In this document: positions 9,892-17,731 of the stretch, one piece after another
Numbering within the stretch: position 1 is the stretch's first letter
How the letters are laid out: the number at the start of each line of letters is the position of its first letter
Assembly (NCBI GenBank): GCA_003280935.1
Contig: QCDJ01000001.1
Coordinates: 1 to 64,000 of the forward strand
DNA length: 64,000 bases
Direction of reading: 5' to 3'
From: Prochlorococcus sp. AG-355-B23
GTDB lineage: Bacteria > Cyanobacteriota > Cyanobacteriia > PCC-6307 > Cyanobiaceae
Notes under the pieces: generated by a model
The model's database searches: none
The model's input: only the letters and a program-made list of their open reading frames with translations
Told to the model about the DNA's origin: nothing
Translations under genes and position numbers: made by a program

Positions 9892-11046
9892 TTGGAGTTA
9901 CTTCTCGATAGTCTTTTTAATGGTGTTGCAATCGGATCTGTACTACTTGTTGCTGCGTTAGGTCTAGCAATTGTTTTTGGTCTTATGGGTGTAATAAATC
10001 TTGCCCATGGAGAACTTATGATGCTTGGGGCTTACACAACATATGTAACACAATTAATTTTCAAATTACCTATATTAAAACCTTTTTACAATTCGTACAT
10101 AATAGTTTCTATTTTCCTTGCTTTTATTGTTAGTGGAGTAGTAGGCATTCTCCTTGAAAAAACTATAATAAGAAAGCTTTACGGAAGTCCACTAGAAACA
10201 CTTCTCGCAACTTGGGGCGTAAGCTTAATTCTTCAACAATTTGTCAGAAGTGTACCTTTAGCTTATGGGACCGGTCTAGTTATAAGTCTGTTAATTGGTT
10301 TATTCTTACCAACAACATTCCCTTCAAAAATAAAAGAATCAATAAATTTCAAATATTTTAAATTTAGTTCTTGGATATTTGCTGCTTTAACTGGGGTTCT
10401 GACAGGTAGCTTAATCTCATCCTCTGTAAGCAAACTTAGTAGAGCAAGCGCTCGAAATGTTGATGTAACAGCGCCCTCATGGATGAGAGGTCAAGTTGAA
10501 ATTATTGGCACTGCATTTCCTAAAACAAGATTAATGATAATTGTCATTACTCTAATCTCTGTAATAGCAATAACATTATTTCTTAATCAAAGTGCTTGGG
10601 GGATGCGTATAAGAGCAGTTACTCAGAATCGACAAATGAGTGATTGTCTTGGTATATCTACTGAAAAAGTGGATATAATTACTTTTGGAATTGGATCTGG
10701 CTTAGCAGGAGTTGCAGGGGTAGCAGTATCTCTTTTAGGTTCTGTAGGACCTAATGTTGGCGGAAACTATATAGTTGGTTGTTTTATGGTTGTGGTGTTG
10801 GGAGGAGTAGGAAACTTATTAGGAACAGTACTTGCTTCATTTGGAATAGGAATAATGACAGATTTAATTGGAGCTGGCAGGCTCTTATCAATATGGCCAG
10901 ATATGCCTTTACCTTTATCAAACACAATTAACTTTTTTGCGACCACAAGTATGGCAAGAGTAATGATATTTGCACTAATTGTTATATTCTTACAATTTAA
11001 ACCTACTGGTTTATTTCCTCAAAAAGGAAGGATGGTTGAAAACTAA
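9892..11046 (+). CDS. urtB: Urea ABC transporter, permease UrtB
   Basis: This 384-residue LivH-type inner-membrane permease begins MELLLDSLFNGVAIGSVLLV from a TTG codon. The conserved NLAHGELMMLGAY segment and several hydrophobic segments follow, ending at LIVIFLQFKPTGLFPQKGR. There is no ATG nearby and the TTG start gives the expected family N terminus. The stop and the urtC start overlap in TAATG. A hydrophilic insertion (KLSRASARNVDVTAPSWMRG) in the middle is shared by UrtB proteins. Confidence 0.94.
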   Translation: MELLLDSLFNGVAIGSVLLVAALGLAIVFGLMGVINLAHGELMMLGAYTTYVTQLIFKLPILKPFYNSYIIVSIFLAFIVSGVVGILLEKTIIRKLYGSPLETLLATWGVSLILQQFVRSVPLAYGTGLVISLLIGLFLPTTFPSKIKESINFKYFKFSSWIFAALTGVLTGSLISSSVSKLSRASARNVDVTAPSWMRGQVEIIGTAFPKTRLMIIVITLISVIAITLFLNQSAWGMRIRAVTQNRQMSDCLGISTEKVDIITFGIGSGLAGVAGVAVSLLGSVGPNVGGNYIVGCFMVVVLGGVGNLLGTVLASFGIGIMTDLIGAGRLLSIWPDMPLPLSNTINFFATTSMARVMIFALIVIFLQFKPTGLFPQKGRMVEN

Positions 11047-12176
11047 TGTCCTTAAGTAAAATTAAATTTGATAAAAAAATAGTATTATCATTCTGGATAA
11101 TATTAATAGCCTTAATAATTGCAGCACCAACTCTACTCCCTGTATTTAGACTAAACCTCCTAGGAAGATACTTGTCCTTATCCATAGTTGCACTTGGTGT
11201 TGATCTTATCTGGGGATATACAGGTTTACTAAGTCTTGGACAAGGTATATTTTTTGCACTAGGTGGATATTGTGCAGCAATGTATTTACAAATAACCAGC
11301 TCCTCTGAATTTCCAAATAATATTCCTGAATTTTTTGCTTTATATGGTGTTGAAAAATTACCTTTTTTCTGGGAACCGTTTAGATCGCCTGTTTTTACCT
11401 TTTTAGCTATCTGGATAATTCCAGCATTGGTTGCAGGTTTAATTGGATTTCTGGTTTTCAGGAATAGAATCAAAGGGGTTTATTTTTCTATACTTACCCA
11501 GGCTTCTCTTCTTGTATTCTTTAATTTTTTTAATGGACAACAAAAACTTATAAATGGAACAAATGGATTAAAAACAGATGTAACACAACTATTTGGTCAA
11601 ATGGTAGGGTCTGAGTCCATGCAAAGAATATTCTTTTGGATAACCGCCATACTAGTAATAGCAGCATGGTTTTTTGCAAAGTGGGTAGTTAAAGGACGAT
11701 TTGGAAATATCCTTATAGGAATACGAGATGATGAACCAAGAGTTAGGTTTACGGGATACAACCCAGTTATATTTAAGACGATAATATTTTCTATTGCTGG
11801 AGGTCTCGCAGGAATTTCGGGAGCTTTATACACCGTTCAGTCTGGAATAGTATCCCCTCAATTTATGACGGTTCCCTTTTCTATAGAAATGGTTATATGG
11901 GTTGCTGTTGGAGGAAGAGGAACTTTATTGGGAGCAATACTAGGAGCAGTTTTCATCAACTATGCAAAAAGTCTAGTAAGTGAAGCTTTACCTGCTAGCT
12001 GGATGTTTATTCAAGGAGGGTTATTTATCTTAGTTGTAACAGCTCTGCCAGAAGGAGTTTTAGGATGGATTCAAGGAGATGGTCCTAGGAATCTTCTTCA
12101 AAGATTTGGTTTGAAAAGAAAAATTGAAACCTATCCAAGCTTAGAAGTTAACAATAAGGAGGGGAATAATGAATAA
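11046..12176 (+). CDS. urtC: Urea ABC transporter, permease UrtC
   Basis: This 376-residue LivM-type permease pairs with UrtB to form the channel. It is strongly hydrophobic, with the conserved WGYTGLLSLGQGIFFALGGY segment and the cytoplasmic IRDDEPRVRFTGYNP coupling region that contacts the ATPases. It shares one base with the urtB stop and overlaps urtD by 8 bp, indicating coupled translation. Residues and length match cyanobacterial UrtC. Confidence 0.95.
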   Translation: MSLSKIKFDKKIVLSFWIILIALIIAAPTLLPVFRLNLLGRYLSLSIVALGVDLIWGYTGLLSLGQGIFFALGGYCAAMYLQITSSSEFPNNIPEFFALYGVEKLPFFWEPFRSPVFTFLAIWIIPALVAGLIGFLVFRNRIKGVYFSILTQASLLVFFNFFNGQQKLINGTNGLKTDVTQLFGQMVGSESMQRIFFWITAILVIAAWFFAKWVVKGRFGNILIGIRDDEPRVRFTGYNPVIFKTIIFSIAGGLAGISGALYTVQSGIVSPQFMTVPFSIEMVIWVAVGGRGTLLGAILGAVFINYAKSLVSEALPASWMFIQGGLFILVVTALPEGVLGWIQGDGPRNLLQRFGLKRKIETYPSLEVNNKEGNNE

Positions 12177-12918
12177 TAAAGATCTTCTAAATTTAATAGA
12201 TATTACTGTTAGTTTCGAGGGTTTTTTAGCTCTCAACAAACTTAATTTAAATTTAAAGAAAGGAGAATTAAGAGCTGTAATAGGACCCAATGGCGCAGGT
12301 AAAACAACATTTCTTGATGTAATAACTGGAAAGGTTAAGCCAACAAAAGGTGAAGTGATTTTTAAAGGTAAATCTTTAGTAGGTAGAAAGGAACATAAAA
12401 TAGCAAGACTTGGAGTTGGAAGAAAGTTCCAAAGTCCAAGAATCTTTGAAAATCTAACAGTTAAAGAAAATCTTGAAATATCTGTGACAACTCCTAAAAG
12501 TCCATTAAACCTTATAAATAAAAGTATTAAGGATGAGCAGCTTACTGAGATTGATCGTCTTATGAAGATTGTTAATTTAGCTCAAAAAGTTGATTCTAAA
12601 GCTGGATCTTTATCTCATGGCCAAAAACAATGGCTCGAGATAGCCATGTTAGTAGGACAGAAGCCAGATTTAATGTTAGTAGATGAACCTGTTGCCGGTT
12701 TAACTGATGAAGAAACAGATCTTACAGCTGATTTATTAAAATCCTTATCAGGCGAAAATACAGTAGTGGTAATAGATCACGATATGGAATTTATAAGAAG
12801 ACTTGATAGTAATGTTTCAGTATTAAATCAAGGCACAGTATTATGTGAGGGAACAATGGAAACCATACAAAAAGACAAAAAAGTTATTGATGTTTATTTA
12901 GGAAGACCTGAGGACTAG
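12169..12918 (+). CDS. urtD: Urea ABC transporter, ATPase UrtD
   Basis: This 249-residue LivG-type ATPase has Walker A GPNGAGKTT, a signature LSHGQKQWLEIAM in which Gly-Gly is replaced by His-Gly as in UrtD/LivG proteins, Walker B LMLVDEP, and the H-loop VVVIDHDMEF. It energises urea uptake with UrtE. A strong AGGAGGGG ribosome binding site lies just upstream of the ATG inside the urtC coding end. Confidence 0.96.
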   Translation: MNNKDLLNLIDITVSFEGFLALNKLNLNLKKGELRAVIGPNGAGKTTFLDVITGKVKPTKGEVIFKGKSLVGRKEHKIARLGVGRKFQSPRIFENLTVKENLEISVTTPKSPLNLINKSIKDEQLTEIDRLMKIVNLAQKVDSKAGSLSHGQKQWLEIAMLVGQKPDLMLVDEPVAGLTDEETDLTADLLKSLSGENTVVVIDHDMEFIRRLDSNVSVLNQGTVLCEGTMETIQKDKKVIDVYLGRPED

Positions 12919-12920
12919 TT

Positions 12921-13631
12921 ATGGAAAATTTACTCGAAATAAAATCCTTAAATACTTATTATGGCGAGAGTCATATTCTTAGAGATGTAGATTTAAACGT
13001 TAAATCAGGAGAAATGGTTTGTTTGATTGGAAGAAATGGAGTTGGCAAGACAACTTTATTAAAATCACTAATTGGTTTGTTAAAACAAAAAAAAGGCGAT
13101 ATTTATTTGATTGGGGAAAATATCAACAGAAAAGCGCCTCATCAGAGGGCTAGGAAAGGAATGGCTTACGTTCCTCAAGGGAGAGAAATAATTCCATACC
13201 TATCAGTTGAAGAGAATCTTATGTTAGGGATGGAGTCTCTACCGGGTGGATTATCTAAGAACAAGAAAATAGATCCATTTATCTATGATCTCTTCCCAAT
13301 CCTTAAAGATTTTCTTCAAAGGAAAGGAGGAGATCTTAGTGGAGGACAACAACAGCAATTAGCTATTGCAAGAGCATTGCTAGGCAAACCTCAACTTCTA
13401 TTGCTTGACGAACCAACGGAAGGTATTCAGCCAAATATAGTTTTAGACATTGAAAATGCAATTAACCAGATTATTAGAGATACAGGAATTGGTGTTTTAT
13501 TAGTTGAACAACATTTGCATTTTGTAAGACAAGCCAATAGATATTATGCGATGCAACGCGGAGGTATTGTCGCTAGCGGAAATACTAGTGAGTTGAGTCA
13601 AGCGGTTATTGATAAATTCTTGAGTGTCTAA
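12921..13631 (+). CDS. urtE: Urea ABC transporter, ATPase UrtE
   Basis: This 236-residue LivF-type ATPase carries Walker A GRNGVGKTT, signature LSGGQQQQLAIARAL, Walker B LLLLDEP followed by TEGIQPNIV (the LivF/UrtE hallmark), and the H-loop LLVEQH. It is the last urt gene and starts 2 bp after urtD. No clear intrinsic terminator follows; a convergent small gene lies 32 bp downstream. Confidence 0.96.
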   Translation: MENLLEIKSLNTYYGESHILRDVDLNVKSGEMVCLIGRNGVGKTTLLKSLIGLLKQKKGDIYLIGENINRKAPHQRARKGMAYVPQGREIIPYLSVEENLMLGMESLPGGLSKNKKIDPFIYDLFPILKDFLQRKGGDLSGGQQQQLAIARALLGKPQLLLLDEPTEGIQPNIVLDIENAINQIIRDTGIGVLLVEQHLHFVRQANRYYAMQRGGIVASGNTSELSQAVIDKFLSV

Positions 13632-13663
13632 ATAAATTGTCCAGATTACTTAAAAACTTTTAT

Positions 13664-13843
13664 TCATTTTTCGCATCTTATTAGGTCAATACTGTTTGGA
13701 TGCTCATTTATATACTTATTAAATTCCATTGCTAGTGTTCTAGCCTCGTAAGCGTCAGAAGCATAAAAACAATTTTCTAATCTTATATTTTGAAAATCAC
13801 GGTAATGCACTGTATATGGCTTCAACATATTTTTTTTGTTCAT
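13664..13843 (-). CDS. Small conserved protein, 59 aa
   Basis: Read directly from the sequence: ATG at 13843, stop TGA at 13664-13666. The product begins MNKKNMLKPYTVHYRDFQNI and ends with SIDLIRCEK. It has no membrane segment and mixed charged and aromatic composition, with FYASDAYEARTLAMEFNKYI predicted helical. The normal amino-acid composition in a very AT-rich region argues for a real gene, and I believe similar small proteins exist in other marine picocyanobacteria. Function unknown. It converges on urtE. Confidence 0.7.
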   Translation of the reverse strand: MNKKNMLKPYTVHYRDFQNIRLENCFYASDAYEARTLAMEFNKYINEHPNSIDLIRCEK

Positions 13844-13984
13844 TTTAATTTGCTAAAAAGCAATTATGTATATTTCAACCATGCATATATTCGTAAATTT
13901 AAAGCACAACTTTTGTTGTTATCAAAATATATTGACTTAAATTATGTAATTAAAAATACTTTATAAAGACAAAAAGTAATTAAT

Positions 13985-14095
13985 CTATTTTTTTTTATTT
14001 TTAGAATCTTGCTTTTTACCTTCTATCAAAAAAACAAATTTTGATAAAATATATCCAAAAATTGGGACCCAAAACTTTTCATAAAAAAATTTCAT
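13985..14095 (-). CDS. Tiny membrane protein, 36 aa
   Basis: ATG at 14095, stop TAG at 13985-13987. The product starts MKFFYEKFWVPIFGYILSKF and finishes with a lysine-rich tail (GKKQDSKNKKK). The middle, WVPIFGYILSKFVFLI, is one plausible membrane helix with a positive C terminus. Aromatic-rich coding sequence amid poly-A/T suggests selection on the protein. Only 6 bp separate its start from the stop of the next leftward ORF, so the two could be co-transcribed. Function unknown. Confidence 0.5.
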   Translation of the reverse strand: MKFFYEKFWVPIFGYILSKFVFLIEGKKQDSKNKKK

Positions 14096-14101
14096 AAAAA
14101 A

Positions 14102-14329
14102 TTAAGCAGCTAATGATTCGTTATCTTCAATTTCAGTTTTATTAATACACTTCAAATCTGTTGAATTAAATAAATGCTGCATAAGCAGAAAATCAAGTTC
14201 CCCTTTCAACAAATTAACATCGGATGAAAGTAGATCATCAACAAAATCATCAAAAGTATCTGAAAGAGGATTCACAATTAAGAAAATATTTTTGATATTA
14301 TCATCGCATTGACAATAAAAGTCAACCAA
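14102..14329 (-). CDS. Hypothetical acidic protein, 75 aa
   Basis: This frame is open from a TTG at 14329, with no in-frame ATG in the first 49 codons. The product has many Asp/Glu residues (DTFDDFVDDLLSSDVN) and an amphipathic Leu/Phe-rich middle. I do not recognise it. The lack of a standard start codon lowers confidence; it may be a decayed gene or start from the TTG. The 36-aa ORF begins 6 bp after its stop. Confidence 0.35.
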   Translation of the reverse strand: MVDFYCQCDDNIKNIFLIVNPLSDTFDDFVDDLLSSDVNLLKGELDFLLMQHLFNSTDLKCINKTEIEDNESLAA

Positions 14330-14676
14330 ATTCTAAAATTAGCTTTTGAATTTTTTGAAAATTATTTAATAAAGACTAAAAAATTAAATAATAAATATAA
14401 ACAAGCAAAATAACAGATTTAATACCAAGCTTAGGGTTTTTGAATTAAATTTCATTATCATGCTTTTCTTAATTTTATATCTCTCCTGATTTGCATTATC
14501 AAAACGACAATACACATATTTGCTAAGAAGAAATTTAAAGAATTCATCATCAAACCTTTTAATATATTTATAGCAAGACTATTAATGTGCCAATTAGGAA
14601 AGAATCACTTAAAAAAATTTTAAAAGTAATAAATTTAATAGCAATCAAATTTGATATTAATAACTAATTTTAAATA
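14330..14676. other. 347-bp AT-rich gap in the accessory stretch
   Basis: I see no confident gene here. The best candidate is a 23-codon leftward ORF (14384-14455) beginning MKFNSKTLSL followed by a hydrophobic run (VLNLLFCLFIFII); it has no well-placed ribosome binding site. Tracts of A/T dominate and no GC-rich hairpin is visible. Confidence 0.5.
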
Positions 14677-14991
14677 TTATTTTTTAATTAGCTCGAAGTA
14701 ACCATTTTTATTTAATAAGTACTTATCAAACCAAAGGCTTAATAGATTGTCTAATCCTATTCCATTCATTTTATTTATTTGCGATGTCTTATAGTCTGAG
14801 AGTGCAAGCAATAAATACGGAAAAATCATGTCAGAAACTCCTTTGGGCAGTTTCTCTAAAGGTACACCATGCGCTCTATCCCATAAAATTTGCATATCCT
14901 GAGAGAACAAAGAACTCCAATAACTAAAATTACAATATAATTTGTCTGGAGGTAGTAGATTTACAGATGGAACTGGGACAGATGAATTCAT
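14677..14991 (-). CDS. Hypothetical protein, 104 aa
   Basis: A soluble 104-residue protein starting MNSSVPVPSVNLLPPDKLYC. It contains several Trp residues (FSYWSSLF, ILWDRAHGVP, LSLWFDKYLL) and the proline/glycine segment GVPLEKLPKGVSDMIFPYLLLAL, which looks like a packed helical domain. I do not recognise the family. The normal composition and ATG start in an AT-rich area suggest a real gene. The nearest upstream gene on the same strand is the ribbon-helix-helix-like protein, 127 bp away. Confidence 0.6.
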   Translation of the reverse strand: MNSSVPVPSVNLLPPDKLYCNFSYWSSLFSQDMQILWDRAHGVPLEKLPKGVSDMIFPYLLLALSDYKTSQINKMNGIGLDNLLSLWFDKYLLNKNGYFELIKK

Positions 14992-15106
14992 AGGAATAGA
15001 TATTTTATAGATTAAATAAATTTAGGTTTTGAAATGTCGAAAAATAACTTTAATATGCGAATCTCCTTTAAATACAAATTAAATTTAACTCACAGTGTAT
15101 CACTTA

Positions 15107-15120
15107 GCAACACTTTATTA
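15107..15120. repeat. Downstream arm of inverted repeat flanking the RHH-like gene
   Basis: GCAACACTTTATTA here is the reverse complement, apart from one extra T, of TAATAAGTGTTGC at 15549-15561. The two arms bracket the 132-residue ribbon-helix-helix-like gene. This arm also takes part in a local hairpin (15109-15126, AACAC...GTGTT) across the gene's stop codon, which could act as a weak terminator. Confidence 0.55.
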
Positions 15121-15516
15121 GGTGTTATACTTATCCATCATTTCCTGAAATTTTAGGAACGATAAAAACCTTTTATAAGTTTGCAAGTCAAAAGCCTCCT
15201 GTTTCTCCTCATTTAAATGGGTTGATTTACTAGGGATAAATTGCTTGCCTAAGTTATTATCAATTGAAAGTTTTGCTTTATCTAAAAAGTCACCAGAATT
15301 ATCAGATAAGTTTTGTAAATTATCTTCATTTATCTGATATGATTGAGTTGCTTTACCATTTTTTTTGTTAAACATACCTCTTATAGAAAGTGCTTCTTCT
15401 ACCAAAATACTTATTATTTTTGAATTACTTAAATTGTTCTCTATGCTCAACTTATCAATTATTTTCATAACATCTTCTCTAGGAATAAAACCAACTCTTT
15501 TTTTCTTGGTAGGCAT
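15118..15516 (-). CDS. Ribbon-helix-helix-like protein, 132 aa
   Basis: The N terminus MPTKKKRVGFIPREDVMKII followed by NNLSNSKIISILVEEALSIRG reads like a ribbon-helix-helix DNA-binding domain: a basic beta strand, helix, turn with a conserved Ser, then a second helix ending in a conserved Glu-Glu-Ala. The remaining 85 residues are polar and probably form a flexible or oligomerisation tail with a helical end (TYKRFLSFLKFQEMMDKY). It could be an autoregulator acting on the inverted repeats that flank it. No toxin partner is evident beside it. The fold is inferred from pattern only. Confidence 0.55.
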   Translation of the reverse strand: MPTKKKRVGFIPREDVMKIIDKLSIENNLSNSKIISILVEEALSIRGMFNKKNGKATQSYQINEDNLQNLSDNSGDFLDKAKLSIDNNLGKQFIPSKSTHLNEEKQEAFDLQTYKRFLSFLKFQEMMDKYNT

Positions 15517-15548
15517 TTAAAGATTAATTAAAGTTCAGCACTTGACTG

Positions 15549-15561
15549 TAATAAGTGTTGC
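15549..15561. repeat. Upstream arm of inverted repeat (candidate operator)
   Basis: TAATAAGTGTTGC lies 33-45 bp upstream of the RHH-like gene's ATG. It overlaps the small palindrome AGTG-TTG-CACT (15554-15564). Its reverse complement recurs at 15107-15120 beyond the gene's stop. Placement between the divergent RHH-like gene and a 51-residue membrane protein gene would suit an operator controlling both. Confidence 0.45.
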
Positions 15562-15586
15562 ACTATATTCATTATAAGTCAATTAA

Positions 15587-15742
15587 ATGCTAATGATTTT
15601 ACCAACAACATTACTTTTAGGAGCCCTTGGATATCTTTTCTACACCTCAAAGAAAGAACTCTCACTAGATCACCATGACCATCTAGAAAACCAAAAAGAG
15701 AATGATGATTTGTATAAAGATTTGGAAGATCTATTTATTTAA
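15587..15742 (+). CDS. Small membrane protein, 51 aa
   Basis: ATG at 15587 (alternative ATG 15593), stop TAA at 15740-15742. The product starts MLMILPTTLLLGALGYLFYT, a single membrane segment with glycine spacing, then an acidic, His-containing soluble tail (LDHHDHLENQKENDD, ending KDLEDLFI). The N-terminal helix plus charged tail is typical of small single-span proteins of picocyanobacteria. The HHDH cluster could bind metal, but this is not established. Function unknown. Confidence 0.65.
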   Translation: MLMILPTTLLLGALGYLFYTSKKELSLDHHDHLENQKENDDLYKDLEDLFI

Positions 15743-15835
15743 AATTACTGAATATGCATTAAAGAACTTTGTTTCTTGACTAAAGATATACAAAACCTTA
15801 AACATTATTAGAATAATAATAAAGCTATAAATTAA

Positions 15836-16132
15836 ATGACTGTCCATCAAGATTACGAAATAAAAATCAATCTAAATGAATTGATTGAGAAGAGAATTCC
15901 ATGTTGTGATTTACTTCATCCAGATCATTGTCTAACAGAACAACAAGTCTCTGAAATTGCACACGATATACGTATGGATTTAAATTTGCATGATCTTTAC
16001 AAGCAAGTGGATAAACATATCATGAATTATGTAAATGCAGCTGGTATTGATAACAAAGATCATTGGGTTGAACCTCATCTTCCAGATTTGGAGAGAGATT
16101 TAAAAGAAGAAGTAGGTATAGAGTTTGATTAA
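15836..16132 (+). CDS. Conserved hypothetical protein, 98 aa
   Basis: A soluble 98-residue protein starting MTVHQDYEIKINLNELIEKR. It has the segment CCDLLHPDHCLTEQQVSEIA, where three Cys and two His lie close together and could form a metal site, and a C-terminal acidic helix (DLERDLKEEVGIEFD). I do not recognise a named family, but the ordinary composition suggests a conserved gene. It stands 93 bp after the 51-residue membrane protein on the same strand and converges with a 47-residue membrane protein. Confidence 0.7.
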   Translation: MTVHQDYEIKINLNELIEKRIPCCDLLHPDHCLTEQQVSEIAHDIRMDLNLHDLYKQVDKHIMNYVNAAGIDNKDHWVEPHLPDLERDLKEEVGIEFD

Positions 16133-16152
16133 ACTTTGCTCCTAAAAAAAGA

Positions 16153-16296
16153 TTAATATATGTATTTTTTTTCTAAATCATCTATTAATTTATAAATACT
16201 TTTAGCTGATCTTTTTCTTTTTTTTAAAATTGTAAAAATTATAGATCCAATCAATAATACAAAAATAGGTGTGAAAATAAAGATTTCATGATTCAT
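16153..16296 (-). CDS. Small single-span membrane protein, 47 aa
   Basis: ATG at 16296, stop TAA at 16153-16155. The product starts MNHEIFIFTPIFVLLIGSII, one clear membrane helix (residues 5-24), followed immediately by KKRKRSAK, a strongly basic stop-transfer signal, and a short helical tail. Positive-inside logic puts the C terminus in the cytoplasm. Function unknown. It converges with the 98-residue gene, 20 bp away. Confidence 0.65.
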   Translation of the reverse strand: MNHEIFIFTPIFVLLIGSIIFTILKKRKRSAKSIYKLIDDLEKKYIY

Positions 16297-16468
16297 AACC
16301 ACCAAACATAAATATATTATATAAATTATTAAAAACTCTGAATCAATAAAATAGGTACTTTATACAAATATATTTCACTATAAACAATTAAGATTTTTTA
16401 TAAAGAAGTGAAAGAATTAAAATTTTTTGTAAATTATGTAGATATAAATTTTTAATTCAATAAAGATA

Positions 16469-16651
16469 ATGAATAATTATTTTGCCTTAACAGTAACTGA
16501 GATGGGGATCGGTAAAATAGAGTTAATAGTTATTGGTGCAGTAATTTTAATATTTCCAATTTTATTTGTTTATGCATCTAAAAACCTAGATGCTAAAGGT
16601 GTTTTCGAATGGATGATGGAGAAACCCAATGATTGGATAGGTAAAAAATAA
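16469..16651 (+). CDS. Small membrane protein, 60 aa
   Basis: This 60-residue protein has one membrane helix (LIVIGAVILIFPILFVYAS, about residues 19-37) and a C-terminal soluble tail with Trp residues (GVFEWMMEKPNDWIGKK). The ATG is preceded by AAAGATAATG. The aromatic, amphipathic tail may lie on the membrane surface. I recognise it only as a recurrent type of small picocyanobacterial membrane protein. It converges with the next gene, 21 bp apart. Confidence 0.7.
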   Translation: MNNYFALTVTEMGIGKIELIVIGAVILIFPILFVYASKNLDAKGVFEWMMEKPNDWIGKK

Positions 16652-16672
16652 GCCTTTAAAAATTTACATTTT

Positions 16673-17014
16673 CTAATTAAATTTTAAATTTTCTAAATTA
16701 CTTAAAGCAAAATCATAAACCTGGCAATTATTTTCTAAATCATTAACTATTGAATTTTTTAGAAGAGAATAATCTATCAACTTATTGAGTTTATTATTTT
16801 TAAATTCCTTGTTAGTTTCTCCAATAGCAAATGCCAAAGCTCCTTCATAAGAAATACCGAATTTGGTAGTGTTGCAGTAAGTTCTAGTGAATTTATTAGA
16901 AATCTTTTTAGTATACTTTTCAAGAGTCTTAGAAGAAGTATCTAATGAGTAAACTGGACTACTAAATAAAAAAAGCAAAGTTAAAGTGAATATCGCAAAA
17001 ACGCTTTTGATCAT
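16673..17014 (-). CDS. Secreted or lumenal hypothetical protein, 113 aa
   Basis: The N terminus MIKSVFAIFTLTLLFLFSSPVYSLD is a clear Sec signal peptide, with probable cleavage after VYS. The mature part of about 90 residues has two cysteines (YCNTT and ENNCQVYDF) able to form a disulphide, and helical segments such as YEGALAFAIGETNKEF. No catalytic motif is visible. It should act in the periplasm or thylakoid lumen. Function unknown. Confidence 0.7.
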   Translation of the reverse strand: MIKSVFAIFTLTLLFLFSSPVYSLDTSSKTLEKYTKKISNKFTRTYCNTTKFGISYEGALAFAIGETNKEFKNNKLNKLIDYSLLKNSIVNDLENNCQVYDFALSNLENLKFN

Positions 17015-17378
17015 AATATTTCAAAAATTGCAAATTTAATATAGTTTAAAATTTAACTCTGCAGACTATGTTTTATTAAAAATTATAGAAATTAAAAATT
17101 TATTAACTAAATCAGCTATTTCATATTTTGGATGATAAAAACTCTCTAAATGAGTATTTTATAGTTTTAATTTTTTTTGGTAATTTTTTAAAAAAACGCC
17201 TAAAAGCTTTTGGCATAATAAAAAATCCATATCAATAATTAATATGTAACAAATAATACATGGATATTCAATAAATAATTATCCAAAAATAAGTAAATTA
17301 TTAAATATATGGATTGAGCTATGGAAATGTATTTAAACATGAATTATTGTTTAATTAAGTATTAAATACAAAATTAAT
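17015..17378. other. 364-bp intergenic region, no ORF seen
   Basis: This stretch is almost pure A/T and contains no ORF that I can support. The only ordered element is the hairpin near 17198-17214 annotated separately, oriented as a leftward terminator. The segment between that hairpin and 17378 could hold a leftward small RNA, but no conserved RNA motif was recognised. Confidence 0.6.
17190..17214 (-). terminator. Leftward intrinsic terminator without an obvious gene
   Basis: Read on the minus strand, GCCAAAAGCTTTTAGGC is followed by G and then seven T residues. The stem is GCC/GGC plus AAAA/TTTT with one unpaired base. The U-tract lies on the minus-strand side, so it would stop leftward transcripts. 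No leftward coding gene lies within about 500 bp to its right. Confidence 0.55.
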
Positions 17379-17573
17379 ATGGCACTACCAGAACTTATTT
17401 ATGCTCCTATAGATGGAGGAACAATACATAGATATGAAATTAGTGGTGGCAAGAGAAAATTTTTAAGATTTATAGGTTGTTATTTGGGTCAATGTAATTT
17501 CCACAAAAATATTGATGATGCTATTGATTACATAAAAAATTTGAAAGAATCACAAAAGATACAAAAAATATGA
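17379..17573 (+). CDS. Small hypothetical protein, 64 aa
   Basis: A basic 64-residue protein starting MALPELIYAPIDGGTIHRYE. A beta-rich first half (IHRYEISGGKRKFLRFIGCY) is followed by the helix NIDDAIDYIKNLKESQKI. Two Cys lie close together (GCYLGQC). I do not recognise the family. Gly/Cys/Trp-type codons and a standard ATG support a real gene. It stands 158 bp upstream of the Rieske gene on the same strand. Confidence 0.6.
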   Translation: MALPELIYAPIDGGTIHRYEISGGKRKFLRFIGCYLGQCNFHKNIDDAIDYIKNLKESQKIQKI

Positions 17574-17731
17574 AATAAAGATACATAGAGACGATAGAGA
17601 CTCAATATTTTTCGATAACTAGATAATTATTGCTACAAATAATAGAGAATTTTCTTTTTATAAGAAATTGATTATTTACTTGGGTTATAGTTCCGAAAGA
17701 TAAACAGTCATTTAAAAAAAGAAATTAATTT

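Noticed and set aside
13856..13960. Short rightward ORF starting MYISTMHIFVNLKHNF
   Set aside because: Only 24 codons, no ribosome binding site and no sign of conserved composition.
14384..14455. Leftward 23-codon hydrophobic ORF
   Set aside because: Too short and AT-driven to separate from chance; mentioned in the gap entry only.
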